NCBI GenBank assembly: GCA_026225945.1
Contig: JAMJFZ010003163.1
Span: 22,070,501-22,134,500, forward strand
Reading direction: 5' to 3'
Origin: Cricetomys ansorgei
Lineage: Eukaryota > Chordata > Mammalia > Rodentia > Nesomyidae
Length of the DNA stretch: 64,000 nucleotides
Shown here: positions 23,789-34,842 of the stretch, in pieces
How positions within the stretch are numbered: the stretch's first letter is position 1
Layout of the letters: each line of letters starts with the position of its first letter
The notes under the pieces: generated by a model
Seen by the model: only the letters and a program-made list of their open reading frames with translations
What the model was told of the DNA's origin: nothing
Databases searched by the model: none
Translations under genes and position numbers: made by a program

Positions 23789-23822
<34 letters not shown>
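23603..23822 (+). mobile_element. B3 SINE (plus) with (CAGA)n(GA)n tail
   Basis: 'agcaagatggcttatagat', 'gaagcctgacaacctgag', 'ctcacatggtgg', 'ctacaagttgtcctgtgg' is the B3 (B2-superfamily) order with its tRNA-like head. The tail has turned into (CAGA)n at 23768-23791 and (GA)n at 23792-23822. The 75-codon frame is an artefact. Confidence 0.85.
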
Positions 23823-23824
<2 letters not shown>

Positions 23825-24579
23825 GAATAAATAGTTTTTTACTTAAATTTTTTTTTTTTTTGAAGAATTCACTGTGGATAAATTACTGGCCTGCGCAGAT
23901 TATACAGACTTCTCATGATCTTTCGAGAATGGATCTGTTGTATGAGGGAAAAGAGAAGCGTTTGATTTGTTTGGCTGCTTATATAAATCACAGCTCCAGC
24001 TGCAGAGATCCAGGGTGGCACTAGCATATAAGGAAATGAAGCTGATGCTATAGCATCATCTTGTCATTTGGACTCGCTGCCTGGCAGTCAGAATGCCCAG
24101 CCTTGTCACTGACATTCTGTGAACAAGCAGCCTGTATTGGGTGGTGATAAATGGATTATCTTAAATGTCACTCTGCACTGTTTTAGAGTTGCAAGGAGAG
24201 TTTTGATATTGAGTTGTTGGTTAGGATATTCCATGCCAATCCTTCATGATGAAATAATCTCCTCAAGTTACATCCAGAAATGTCAAAGTTGCTTATTTCT
24301 TCAATCACCCATAGCAATGCTTCCATGACAAGTATGCAGAGAAGATTGTGTAATAATGTCAAACTATTTATAGAAACGCTTCCCAGGAATCTACTCTCCT
24401 TGAGTTGTTTGTGTATTTAATGCAGAGATTTGTTTTTCTCTGTGTTTTTCTGTTTCTAAATTGACTTCAGCTGAGCATGCTGCGCTTGAGTTTTTATATG
24501 GAGCACATTTAACAGTGGATAAAACCAGCATTCAAAAAGCAAAACTAACCACAGTGTAACCTTTTTAAAATATAATGAT
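23823..24579. other. Single-copy DNA
   Basis: AT-rich with one T run near 23849-23861. No gene or transposon recognised. Confidence 0.55.
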
Positions 24580-24712
24580 TATATTTTTTTCTCCATTCTT
24601 TTTCCGACTAAGCCGCTCTAGTCAGCCTTGAACTCATGACCTTGAACTCATAAACTCATGACTCAGCCTCCCAAATGCTGCAATTATAATTATTTGCCTC
24701 TCTACCTAGCAA
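24580..24712 (-). mobile_element. B1-like SINE (reverse, diverged)
   Basis: 'gtcagccttgaactcatgac' and 'tcagcctcccaaatgctgc' are antisense B1 landmarks. 'gaactcat' occurs twice in a row, a small internal duplication. Confidence 0.65.
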
Positions 24713-24949
24713 GGTTTGCTTGACTTAACTTCTAATATTATGTCTGAAACATCATAAAGGTTGTATATTTAAGACCTGCTACTTACTTAATGTACAAAGC
24801 TTTGCCAAGTGAAGTTCTATTTGTTTTATGCTAATTTGTGCATTATTTCATCTTTAATATTTCTAAAATAAGAAATTCTAAATGTACTGAATATATTGCC
24901 ATCACGCATGTATTGACCAGGGCTCTCTAGAAGAATAGGACTTATAGAA

Positions 24950-24952
24950 TGA

Positions 24953-24991
<39 letters not shown>

Positions 24992-25101
24992 TATATATAC
25001 ACATACATATATACACACACATATATGTATATATGTGTATGTGTATTATACATATTTTATAAATGTATATATACATATATGTATATTATATATACATACA
25101 G
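24950..25101. repeat. Compound (TA)n(CA)n microsatellite
   Basis: About 150 bases of alternating TATA, CACA and TATGTATA blocks inside the L1 3' end, near its former poly(A) side. Confidence 0.95.
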
Positions 25102-25309
25102 GTGTTTATGAAAGTTCCAAGAATCCAGTAGTTGTTTGGTCTGCAGTGCTGGATGTCTCAGCTGGTCTTCAGTGTACACCAGAATCCTGAAGACGTAAGC
25201 TCTAATGCCAATGAAGGAATGAACGAGATTGCGAGAGCAAGCAGGCAAAGAGAGCAAGCTTTCTTCTTCCGTGTCCTTTATATAGGCTGCTAGGGGAAAG
25301 TGTGGCCCA

Positions 25310-25411
25310 GATTAAAGGTGGATCTTCCCACTTCAAAGATCTGGATTAAAGGTGGATCTTCCCACCTCAACGATTTAGATTAGAAGTGGGTTTTCCCTCT
25401 TCAAATGATTT
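25310..25411. repeat. 34-bp unit repeated three times
   Basis: Copies start at 25310, 25344 and 25378, each beginning GATTAAAGGTGG or a close variant and containing 'cttcccac.tca'. The first two are near-identical and the third is diverged. All lie in the L1 3' UTR. Confidence 0.85.
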
Positions 25412-25505
25412 AGTTTAACAAAAATCCCTCACAGGTGTGCCCAGCTGCTTGGGTTTTAGTTAATTCCAGATGTAGTCAAGTTGACAACCGAGAATAGCCA
25501 TCACA

Positions 25506-25763
25506 TCACAGAATTTTGACATTTGTATGAACATTTAGTCCTGTGGATTATATGGAAATACACTTGAGTAGATTTTTGAAAACATGACTGAAATTTTAAT
25601 TGTTGTATTAGCTTTCTTCCCCAAAGATAAGATCGGATCATTCCAGATGTGTATATGAAAAATACTGTTTATACAGTGACTCTCCAGAGTAGTTCTCTAC
25701 TCTCTCCTAGGCTGGGAGAGAGTCTGCTCATCTCCCTGACTTTATAGTCCTCATCAAAGACAT
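25506..25763. other. Short single-copy gap
   Basis: Nothing recognised. Confidence 0.6.
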
Positions 25764-25857
25764 GGGCTGAGATACAGAATAGTAGAAGAGTGCTTGCCTA
25801 GTATGTGTAGGACCTGAGGTTCAATCCCTAATATTAAAAAACAAAACAAAACAAAGA
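25764..25857 (+). mobile_element. ID-type SINE (plus)
   Basis: 'gggctgagatacagaatag', 'agaagagtgcttgcctag', 'gaggttcaatccctaat' and an A-rich tail with CAAAA units. It is tRNA-like with recognisable A- and B-box remnants and is an inactive copy. Confidence 0.8.
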
Positions 25858-25877
25858 AGATGTTTTAAGAAATCTGG

Positions 25878-26005
25878 CAGCCAGTTGGTGGTGGTGCACG
25901 CAGGCAGATCTCTGTGAGTTCAAGGCCAGCCTGGGATACAGAGAGAGTTCCAGCACAGCTAGAGTCACAAACAGAGAAACCTTGTCTTGAAAAATCGGCG
26001 GAAAA
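25878..26005 (+). mobile_element. B1 SINE (plus) with internal deletion
   Basis: 'gttggtggtggtgcacgc' joins straight to 'aggcagatctctgtgagttc', so about 30 bp of the 'ctttaatcccagcac' block are missing. It then runs 'aaggccagcctgggatacag' to 'agaaaccttgtcttgaaa'. Confidence 0.85.
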
Positions 26006-26682
26006 AATAATCAAAGCAATACGCATATTATTAGATCGGACCATATAAGCTGAGGTCCAGAGTGTCTGTCAGCATCAGAACCAGGCAGCCTCCTGCAGGT
26101 CTTCCTTCTCTGTTCTGAGCTGCATGACCAAAAAAGCAAGGATTCCTACTCTCCTAAGCCTAATGCGTTGCTGTCTACTAACCAGCTTGCTGAGCCGTCT
26201 TGCCACGTGTCCCTTGTGTGTTTGAATGTTTCTTTGTGGACAAATGGGAAATAGGTGCCTTTTCTTTCCTGTGCAATATTTAATTTTCATATCTTTCTTC
26301 GTCTGTTCTTCCTTTTGCTCTTCCTCTTCTTTCTAAAACACAAATTCCTGCTTGCTATCCTCCAGATTCGAGATTAATACATAGAATATATGAAGGACTA
26401 AAAAAATAATAAACAAACACCCAAAATACAAAGCTGACAACCAATCAATGGGCTAACTAAATGGACAGACAGTTCTCAGATGGAGAAACACAAATACGCT
26501 TTACAAATAAAGTCTGTTTTGCATTTAATTTCATTACTTAAGAGGAGGGCAATTACTGAATGATCCTGGTGAGCCATCCTTGCATTCCTGAGCTAAAACT
26601 TAGTAACAGGAACAGGAACTTGATCAACTAGTGTTTTATTTACAGTTTCCGTAATGGAGTTTTGTTGCTTTTGTTGTTCTGT
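26006..26682. other. Single-copy AT-rich DNA
   Basis: No repeat recognised. A 71-codon antisense frame (26075-26290) has no evident family. Confidence 0.55.
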
Positions 26683-26745
26683 AGTACTGGGGTGCTCCCA
26701 GTTAGGCAAGTGCTCTGGCCCTACGCTGCATTCTCAACCAGCTTT
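26683..26745 (-). mobile_element. Possible ID/B4 head fragment (reverse)
   Basis: 'gttaggcaagtgctctgg' is the antisense of the ID 'agagcacttgcctagc' block, with 'cattctcaaccagc' where the SINE start should be. Short. Confidence 0.45.
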
Positions 26746-27429
26746 CTTTATAGAGGTATTTGCTAGTGTTCTCTAACCCTAGTTAACAGTTCTTGGCAGA
26801 ACTCGCCCATCCCTGTCTTTACAGTAACATTGACCCTTTGGAAGTTTGTCCAGGACTTTGGCCATTTAAGCATCAAGGCTTTTGTTTGCAAGTTCTCCCT
26901 AATCTTTGAAGTTCATTCCCATTTGTACTTTCCAGAGCAGAGGTGTATGTTTGTTCTTTCAATTATTTTACCCTTCTCCCCAGGTTTCTAATGAGAGAGA
27001 GGATATATAGTTCACAGAAGCATTGTTTTGCATCTTTATGCAACCTGGAATTAAACCTCTTTCAATTGGAAACTGTAAGGCTTCCTTCTTGTTTATTCTT
27101 CGTGCATTCTTTGGTTAGTCCTAACTTATATCAAGTGCTCCCCCTAGAAATGGGAATGATTTTATAGTGAGAAGCACTAGATCTGGAGAAGACAGTGTTG
27201 TATCGTTTCGTGAAGGCACATCGGCAACCCATCCCAAACAGGAGAGATCTCAGCACAGCACGTGCCGCTGCTACCAGCCCTTGACAGGTGCTGGCAATCG
27301 TTTACGATCTCCTGCATCACAGGAGTATCAAAGATCAAAAGTCAGGAGTCCAGGGCTCTTAGGACACTGTCTTGCAGTTCTAGATCAGCCATTCGAAAGG
27401 TTATTCTTAGTTTCCACAACAATGTAATA
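26746..27429. other. Single-copy DNA
   Basis: No gene or transposon recognised. Short frames only. Confidence 0.55.
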
Positions 27430-27612
27430 TATGTGTGTTTTGTTATGGTGTGTGTGTCTGTCTGTCTGTCTGTGTTTGCACGAGTGCACACACTTGCTAC
27501 AGTGCACATGTGGAGGTCAGAGGACAACTTGCAAGAATCAGTTCTCTCCTTTCGCCATGTCTGTTCCAGGGTGGCAACAAGTTTGCCCACTTGAGCCACC
27601 TCTTCAAACTCA
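27430..27612 (-). mobile_element. B3 SINE (reverse)
   Basis: A GT/TCTG tail at the left, then 'gtggaggtcagaggacaac', 'aagaatcagttctctcc', 'aagtttgcccacttgagcc'. The tRNA-like end is shortened. Open frames on both strands are artefacts. Confidence 0.85.
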
Positions 27613-27657
27613 AGTATAGTTTTTGAGCTTTTGACTATATCTGCTCTTTAGCTATTC

Positions 27658-27673
27658 CTTTTTTTTTTTTTTC
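27658..27673. repeat. T run of about 16
   Basis: Homopolymer with no SINE attached. Confidence 0.95.
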
Positions 27674-27714
27674 AATGCTCAGCACTTCCTTCTGTTTCTA
27701 AAGTTAATAAACAC

Positions 27715-27960
27715 TCATTGTAAAAAATTGAAACTCACAGAAAAGCACAAAAGAAAATAAAAGTTTCTCAAAATCCTACCGCCGGACCGTTAGCATTAGC
27801 ACTAGCACATGCTGAGAAACAGTTCTCTATTTCAGGGTTTTATATTCCTCTTCACAGAACATCATTTCATCACTTTCCCATTTACAATACATTTTCCAAA
27901 GATAATTTCCTCTAAAGTATATACAGACGCCTTTCTACTTACTAAGAGCCTGATTTCAAT
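27715..27960. mobile_element. Possible ancient L1-like fragment
   Basis: 'gaaactcacagaaaagcac', 'ctcaaaatcctaccgcc' and 'gttagcattagc' resemble an old L1-derived block usually written 'aatcccaccacccagagataaccactg'. Diverged and tentative. Confidence 0.3.
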
Positions 27961-30052
27961 ACATCGATCGTGGGCCTCGCTTCATCCCCATTATAGAAAG
28001 TATTATGCAGGGGGCCTTGGGATTAATCTCAGCCTTACATGTGAATGAAGGTTGAGGATTGCGCTTGTGTATTGGGAACTATAATCTTATAAAAGTGCAC
28101 AGTGTACCTCTTATATGTCTCTACTGTTTGCCCAAATATGCAATTAGTGTGGAAGGCATTGGCAAGACAGGGTATTATTGCACACTGGCTCCAGCCAGCT
28201 TACTCTGTATCCTAGGAAACATGTGAATTTGGTGTAGCAATTTATATGGACTTTAGATTTTTCTTTCTTGAGATGAGAATCCCAAGTTGTTTTGTTGTTG
28301 TTATGTTGGTTTTGTTTTGTTGTTTTTGTTTTTGTTTTTCTGTCTTCGTCCATGTGGCACAGTGAGCAAAGAGATGGATACCGGTCACCCCTGTGCCATG
28401 GAGGATGTTCCTTCAGGTTCAGAGGCTTTCCTCCCCCACCCCATGTCTAGTAGCTGCTATTACTAAGCCTCCCTGCGAGGATGAGTTTGCCCACACCGAA
28501 GCAGATTCATTTCTTCAAGTGACAGGAAGCTTAGAAATACTGCTTGCTCTCTTGGAAGCTAAGCCCAAGAAACTTAGTTTCCTAACTGGGCTGTGCGTTA
28601 TAGAAACTCCATCACCTTTCACCTGAATCTCTGCTGTGTTTTGCAAATGAGGAGCTGGTGAGAAAAATATGCAGCTGGAAGCTGGCAAAGTTTTAAGTGG
28701 GTAAAGCTTGCAGTGTTAAGATCATAGCCCCAAATTACTTAAGGGCTTCTGCTGACATAGAAATAAAACTCTTTGCTGCTGAGAGATTGGATATTCAGAT
28801 AGATTTTTTTATGAAGGAAATAAATATTTCAGCATGCAAACACTACCCAAGCGGGTAGTGATGCTTCAAAACAAGGTCAGAGGTCAGGTTTTTTTTCTGT
28901 TTGTTTTTGGAGATGGCTCCAAGTTGAAAGGTATTGCACATTACTACCTGCCCTGGGCCTCACGTGGTAAAGCAATTACTGCAGCTAGTGCAAAATATGC
29001 ACATTCATTTTGATTTCCAAAGATCCTGAGATTTCCTTCTGCATTTTTTTTTTTTTTGTGGTCCTCATTATAAAAATGTACATCATGTAGAATGATGGTT
29101 TTCCTCCATCCTAAGTTTAGAAGAGTCATGCAGCTCAAGTTTCTTTCTTTCTTTATTTTAGCAAACTTAATTTTGGAGTAATAAAAAGAATAAATAAGAC
29201 TAGGGTCTTTTTTTTTTTCTCCTCCATTTAGAGAATAGGAAAGGTCATGGTCATAGCTCACCTTTAAAGCACGCCGCACATCCCTAAGGGACTGGTAACC
29301 CTAGAGGAAATGATGTCCTGGTGCCCAGCCACTGAGTGCAGAGTGCACCAGGACCCAGGCATCTCCAGGTTACTGGAGGATACTGGGCCTGTGGCGTTGG
29401 AATTGCAGCTTCTACAATGTTTTTTCTTTAACTTCAAGTAGTAATTAAGAGTAAACACATACACAACTCCTACCAAAACCAGCAGGTACCAGCAGTGGCT
29501 CCAACAGGCCAGGTGGTGGGGAGACAAGGATTAGAACTGCAGCGCACACCCCAGTCTAACTAGTGGGACTCTGCTCCTGCCAGCTGTCAGCACGATAGAC
29601 TGGGCCCACTATTGTGGACCCCTCAGATTCTTTTTACATAAGAAGCCAGGCAGGAATCCAGATTTATATATGAAATGTACATATATAAACATTCTGGTAA
29701 CTAACAAAATAACACTGTCTGAAAACACATTTGAGGGCTGGTTTTGACTGACATATCACAAGTTAGACTTCCGCTCTCAAAATGTGACACACGCCCTACC
29801 CCACCCCACCCCCACCCCCACTCTCCTGGGGAGGTGTCATGTGGTGGGTAAAAAAATGTATAAAAAAATGCAGAGTTATCCTGAAAATAAGGGCACTTTG
29901 TCACTTTAATGTCCTCTATCTTTAGTGACATGTGCCTTCGTGAAGACTGACACTTAAGGGGGTAAAGTTGTAGTGAGCGAGCGTATCGGGCAGTGCCTCC
30001 CTGGGCTCATTTTCCTTCCAGATATTTAAACTATCACAAAGTGCACAAATGG

Positions 30053-30054
<2 letters not shown>
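27961..30054. other. Single-copy DNA with small simple repeats
   Basis: (GTTTT)n at 28289-28340, T runs near 29045 and 29209, and a C-rich run (CCCCAC repeats) at 29793-29823. No gene or transposon identified. Frames at 28944-29527 (minus) do not resemble proteins. Confidence 0.55.

Positions 30055-30102
<48 letters not shown>
30055..30102. repeat. (CA)n microsatellite, about 24 units
   Basis: Uninterrupted CA dinucleotides; likely polymorphic. Confidence 0.97.
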
Positions 30103-30104
<2 letters not shown>

Positions 30105-31297
30105 TATCCCCTCTCCGCATCCCTTCAGCCTTTGGAGCATTGTTGTTTAAAGCGTGTTTGTTCTAACTGGATGCTGTTTCCGTTCCTCCCACAGCCTCCT
30201 AAGCTTCAGCAGAAGAGAGTGTTTGTTCTGTGATCCAACAGGAATGATCTACTAATGTGTAGTGATGAGTAGTGGCTGCTATTCCAATGGCCTGGTCCAC
30301 CAGAGAAGGCCTTACCTACCCCAGGGACGCTGGAGTACGGTTCCTTTGCTGTTTACTTGCTTGGCTTCCCTTGGTTATCTCGGTAGTTACTTTTCCACCT
30401 GACGTCTGAGTTTCTTGGGCAGAGGGTAAAGATGGCAGAGGGAAGCAGTGCTAAGTAGAGAGATGGGCGTGTCTTCGGCCTTTCATTGAGATCCTTCCAA
30501 ATAGGTGTTTAGTTTAGTTTGAAACTTGCCACAAATTGCTTGCCTCTGGCAAGAAGGGCAGAAGGCAGCCTGTATGTTGCAGTGTGTAGGGAAGGGCTGA
30601 GAGGGAAGAGTGGGGAGGTAGTCATTAGTGAATGACATTTATGATCCGTTTATAAAATACAAATGAAATAATTGGTTACAAAATCACGGCAAGCCTCCAC
30701 TTGTCCTTTACAACCTTATTCTCAGCACATTGTGAAACTCTATGGCGTTCTTTACAGAAAGTGCACAGCGAAAGACATAAGAGGCCAAGCCAAAGTCTCA
30801 GATGAGGGACTGGCTATAGGTCAGTGGAAGGTTCTTGAATTATATTTCCTGTTGTCTTCACAGATACAGCCCATGGATCCCGGAATTTGTAGATTCCCCA
30901 GGCGGGGATTCACCACAGTGTTGGGGTAGGATAACAGAATGTGAGAAAGAAAACTCAGTGAATCTCATTCACCCCTTAAACTTCTAGTGCCCAGGGGGCC
31001 CATTCAGATCTTTGCTAGGATGAAGATACCGCGTTCATAAAGGAGGGGTGGCGGCGGCACGCATAGTCACGCGTCCTCCTCCATTGACGTACCGTCTGCA
31101 ATGCACAGTCCAGCCAGTGCAGGGTTGACAACCAATGGCAGCTCTGGTTGACTCTGGAGCTCTGGAGCTCTTTTGAGCTCCCCACCTCTAATGACTCTTA
31201 GACTTCATCCTTTCCCTCCTGGAGAGAAGGCATTTATGAATGAAATGAAGCTGTTCCTATTGTTCCTTCTTAGCTTTCTATTTATTATTTTCTTACT
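30103..31297. other. Single-copy DNA with a CpG-dense spot
   Basis: Nine CpGs fall in 31030-31094 against a CpG-poor background. 'cctcccacag' at about 30187 resembles a splice acceptor, but the sequence after it soon reaches stops. No exon called. Confidence 0.5.
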
Positions 31298-31375
31298 TTT
31301 CAGTGCTGGAGGGCAGATAGAACTCACATACCCACACACACCAGGCAAGCCCTCTACCACTGAGCTACAGCCACA
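31298..31375 (-). mobile_element. ID-like SINE (reverse)
   Basis: Antisense of 'gctgtagctcagtggtagag' followed by 'ggcttgcctggtgtg' and a degenerate B box ('gtgagttct'). The 130-codon plus frame that crosses it is a chance reading. Confidence 0.75.
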
Positions 31376-31537
31376 GTCTGTGTCTATGGTTGGAGAGTTC
31401 TGTGTGTATACGATCTTAAATATGATGCTAAATTTCGAATCTGCTGTCCAAGTCTTTGATAAGAAACTTCTTGGCTCAGTTTCAGCAGAGAGGGTCCCTT
31501 TAGTTTTGAAAAGTCAAACATTTCAGGTCCACAAAAC

Positions 31538-31560
31538 AGACAGACAAACAAACAAACAAG
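31538..31560. repeat. (CAGA)n(CAAA)n tract
   Basis: Short A-rich tetranucleotide repeat. Confidence 0.85.
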
Positions 31561-33922
31561 ACTAGGTTTAAACGCTTCATTTCTTTACACTCCTGACGAA
31601 ACTTCAGTAAAACTGGCCTGTCTGGTTTAGAAAGTAAAGCTGAGTGGGAGTATTTCCAGCTGCATTCCTTCTCTGAGTCCTGTGCGTTCGCTGACAGACA
31701 GTTCTGATTCCGAGATAAGCTCATGCTGCCCTGATACTTTAGTGTTCTTATTCTGCTTTAAACAAAACCACTATCACCAAATACCGGAAATTCACGTTAC
31801 TTAAAAATGTGATTGAAATAGAAAAGACAAGGCCGGGACCAGGCATCCTTACCCCCCAGCTGGGCCAGGCTGAAGAGGTTCAAGTTGTCTAGAGCTCACT
31901 GTTGACGCTGGTGATGTGCTGTCCCCTGCTCCTTTGTGAACACTAACCTTACGCTCAGTAGTCACCAGGGCTGAGAATCATCCCAAATGCCCCGATATCT
32001 GAAGCCTCTGTGCTGTGAACAGGAAGGCCCTGTCATGAATATGCAATCACCAATACTGTGTTGTCTCTGCTAGAAACACAAAAAGGAGACACTGATCTCG
32101 AAGTTGGGAGCCAATTTCTGATTCCAGCCTTGCTGGATCTGCTTAAAACTTATAATCAAGCTGATTGTCTTGCCTGGAATTCTAATTTCCAATTTAGGGG
32201 TTTGCTATATAATCTCTGGTAGAGTGTGTCTAATCGTCATGAAATACAGTCTTCTATAATGCTATGGATTTTCTTCCCTGTGTCTCGGCTGAGCCAACTC
32301 TGCAGTTAGGTCTAGCTGTAGAGACTGCGGATTACTGAGTAAACGAAGACCGTGTTTTTCTGTCACTGTCTTTTTGAAAGACCAACTCAAATTCTGCCTC
32401 CTGTAGCTTTGATCCTTTTCATGTAATTCTAAGTACACTTGTCATTATAGTAACTGTTGTTTGTATGTTATTTTAGCTTTTTACTTAAGTAGCTATTTAG
32501 CAATTTAAATGAAAACGTAATTAGGTTACATCTGTTTTACATGCATGTAATACCACACAGATGTACACATCTATTAAAGCCATATTTTCTTTCTGGCAAG
32601 AAAAGGCAAAAAACAGAATTATGCCAATCATTAGAATGTGTCTTGGTCTTAAAATAAAGGCAGTGTGTGCCACGCACGGAACTGTTAGTTATGGAGTGGT
32701 GAGAGCCATTCAGTTCTGCGATTTGGCGAGGGAAAACACCAAGTAAGAAACAAGCTGGTACGCTCCAGTTTAATCAGATACTGTGTTAGAAACAACGCCA
32801 GCCTACGGTCGGGAGAATGGGGAAGTGCCTACCTCCACATCACAAACTGGCTCTACAAGTCCACGTACAGCGGGGAAAGTGTCAGGGAACAGCCAAGAGT
32901 TCTAGCTTAGCTCTGCTTTAAACTGACTTCAGTGAGCCACTGTGTGTTATCCAAACAAAGTAAAAGCAAAACACACCCAGGGGACTAACGAGCATCCGGG
33001 TGCTTTGAAGAGTCTAAAGTATAATTGCCGGAGAGTTCCATTAGTATACAAGCTGAAATCAGCATGAACGAGGAGCCCCTCAGACACTCCACATTCTTGT
33101 TGTACAGTGGGGATTGAGCTGAGAAAATTAATTTTCCTGTTTAGGGAACTATCACCTCCTTTACAGCCTGTTAATAGGATTTATAAAACATCATGTCAGA
33201 CAGTCATCTGTCTTGCTTGCTAACTCGATACATTTGGAATGTCTGGGACCAGGTAACACTTTAAGACTTGCCCATTTGTTCCATGTATGTTCAGCTTTTC
33301 ACTGGAGTCTTTAAAAATTGTGGCCTTTATAACATCAATAAAACATTTTCATATAAGCCCCTGTAAATATGGCTAAACTTTTAGCGTCCTGCTACTTGGT
33401 GACCTGTTAAATAACTCAGTGTACTTTGAAATTGCTTGCCTGGTGCCAAGACAACAGGAAGCCAGGAGGAGCCAGCTTTACGACAGGGCCCTTTTACATG
33501 TGGGCCTCCAGCTGAGCTCTGAAGGAGACACTGGACCTGGGTTTAGAGCATCCAGCCTCCTGTGCCCCTCTGACTCTGAACAAGCGTGGTTGACACTCCC
33601 CTTTATATCAGCTCAGGGTATCCCCTCTTCTCCGTGGCCATCATTCCCAGGTCAATGGACCATGTTCACAAGTCTCACATGGCACAGAAATAAAAAGAAA
33701 GAAAATGTGGTGTTGTACTTACAGTTCAGCTGGGGAAGGGGTGAATGGGGGGTTGCAGGTAAACAGAATGCCAAGGGAAGGGGCACAGGAGCTAAACAGA
33801 GGTGCTGCCAGTATGCACTGGGATCACAGGGGAGAGAGGGAGGCTGAGGGGCTTCGTTTGACCTTGACATCAGGGTAGATGTAGCCCTGTTGATGTCAGA
33901 GGGGGCACTTCAGACTTTAATA
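31561..33922. other. Long repeat-free stretch, candidate regulatory DNA
   Basis: About 2.4 kb without any recognised repeat. 32100-32290 and 33000-33300 are AT-rich with ATTA/TAAT cores. A 14-bp perfect palindrome GAAAATTAATTTTC lies at 33123-33136. The 142-codon frame at 33419-33847 is compositionally unremarkable. Confidence 0.4.
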
Positions 33923-33933
33923 ACAGAATGAGA

Positions 33934-34077
33934 GCCGGGCAGTGGTGCACACGCCTTTAATCCCAGCACTCCGGAGGCAGAGGCAGGCAGATCTCTGTGA
34001 GTTTGAGGCCAGCCTCGTCTACAGAATGAGTAGGATAGCCAGGGTTACAACAGAGAAACCCTGTCTGGTGAAAAAGA
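33934..34077 (+). mobile_element. B1 SINE (plus, full length, with TSD)
   Basis: GCCGGGCAGTGGTGCACACG through 'ggccagcctcgtctacag' to 'agaaaccctgtctgg' plus an A-rich tail. Flanked by a 10-bp near-perfect target duplication (A-C/T-AGAATGAG) at 33923-33932 and 34078-34087. Confidence 0.95.
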
Positions 34078-34099
34078 ATAGAATGAGTGGAGACAGGAG

Positions 34100-34158
34100 A
34101 AAACATAAGCTGTAGACATGAAACAGTGGCCACCGAGGAGTGCTGCTTACTGGCCCAG
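34100..34158 (-). mobile_element. Inverted piece of L1 3' UTR
   Basis: Positions 34135-34155 are the exact reverse complement of 34237-34257 (21 bp), and similarity continues weakly on both sides. It is the antisense form of the 'aagcagcactcctcc' block in the L1 3' end that follows on the plus strand. Confidence 0.75.
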
Positions 34159-34432
34159 CTTACTATTGGTGGTGCCATCCCTGGGCAGGTGGTCCTGGGG
34201 TGTATAGAAAGCAGAGTGAGCAGGCCATAGGGAGCAGGCCAGTAAGCAGCACTCCTCCATAGCCCCAGCTTCATTCAGTTCCTGCCTCCAGGTTCCTGCC
34301 CTGACTTCCCACAGGGAATGGTCTGTTACATGCATATGATGTATACGATGAAATTAAACCCTTTCCTCTCCAGATTGTTTCTGATCATCGTGTTTTATCA
34401 CAGCAAAAGAAAGCAACTGAGGGACATCTTTG
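34159..34432 (+). mobile_element. Rodent L1 3' end (Lx-like, plus)
   Basis: 'ggtggtgccatccctgggc', 'ggtggtcctgggg', 'gaccaggccagtaagcagc' type block, 'cctgcctccaggttcctgcc', 'aaattaaaccctttcctctc', and terminal 'tatcacagcaaaagaaagc'. This is the characteristic rodent L1 3' terminus with no ORF2. The quoted third block is approximate; the actual bases are at 34231-34250. Confidence 0.85.
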
Positions 34433-34830
34433 GCACCGTGTCATACAGCAAACAGTAGCATTACATTGCCTCCTCCTTTGGGTGTGCAGGCTTTTATGCC
34501 CATCCTATAAATGAGCAAAGTTTGAGTAGATGGAGCCGTTTTCCACAGTTCTACAGCAGTGACGGTTTGTAGGGTTGAGTGAAATCTAGGCCCTTCCGTC
34601 TTAGAGGAGTCTCTGTCCTCAGTTTTAAGCATCTCACTGTCCTCCCTTGGGTTATTGTTAAGCTGAGAGTCACCCCATGGAAGGTCAACACAGTAGATGC
34701 AGATATTGTCCCTCTCTGCAGCCATTTACAGAACATGTTTCAAGTATCTGGCATGCTGTTGCCTGCTTTGCATTAATTTCTAATGACTAAATATAACTTT
34801 TCATTTTCTCACATTATTTTTCTTCCTATT
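34433..34830. other. Single-copy DNA
   Basis: No repeat. Overlapping frames on both strands at 34441-34776 lack protein features. Confidence 0.55.
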
Positions 34831-34842
34831 AAATAGATATTC

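Larger units (their letters stand above)
24914..25505 (-). mobile_element. Rodent L1 3' UTR (minus) with expanded microsatellite
   Basis: Left edge 'tgaccagggctctctagaag' is the antisense L1 3' terminus; right part 'gtagtcaagttgacaaccg' then 'agaatagccatcac' is the start of the same UTR unit. 'aggctgctaggggaaagtgt' and 'ggattaaaggtggatcttcc' fit. No ORF2 is present. A TA/CA microsatellite and a triplicated 34-bp unit lie inside. Confidence 0.8.

Noticed and set aside
25764..25857. tRNA gene
   Set aside because: The A- and B-box-like strings belong to an ID SINE and there is no cloverleaf with an intact anticodon arm.
30170..30250. Pyrimidine-CAG acceptor-like site followed by a short frame
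   Set aside because: The frame stops within about a dozen codons and no donor follows.
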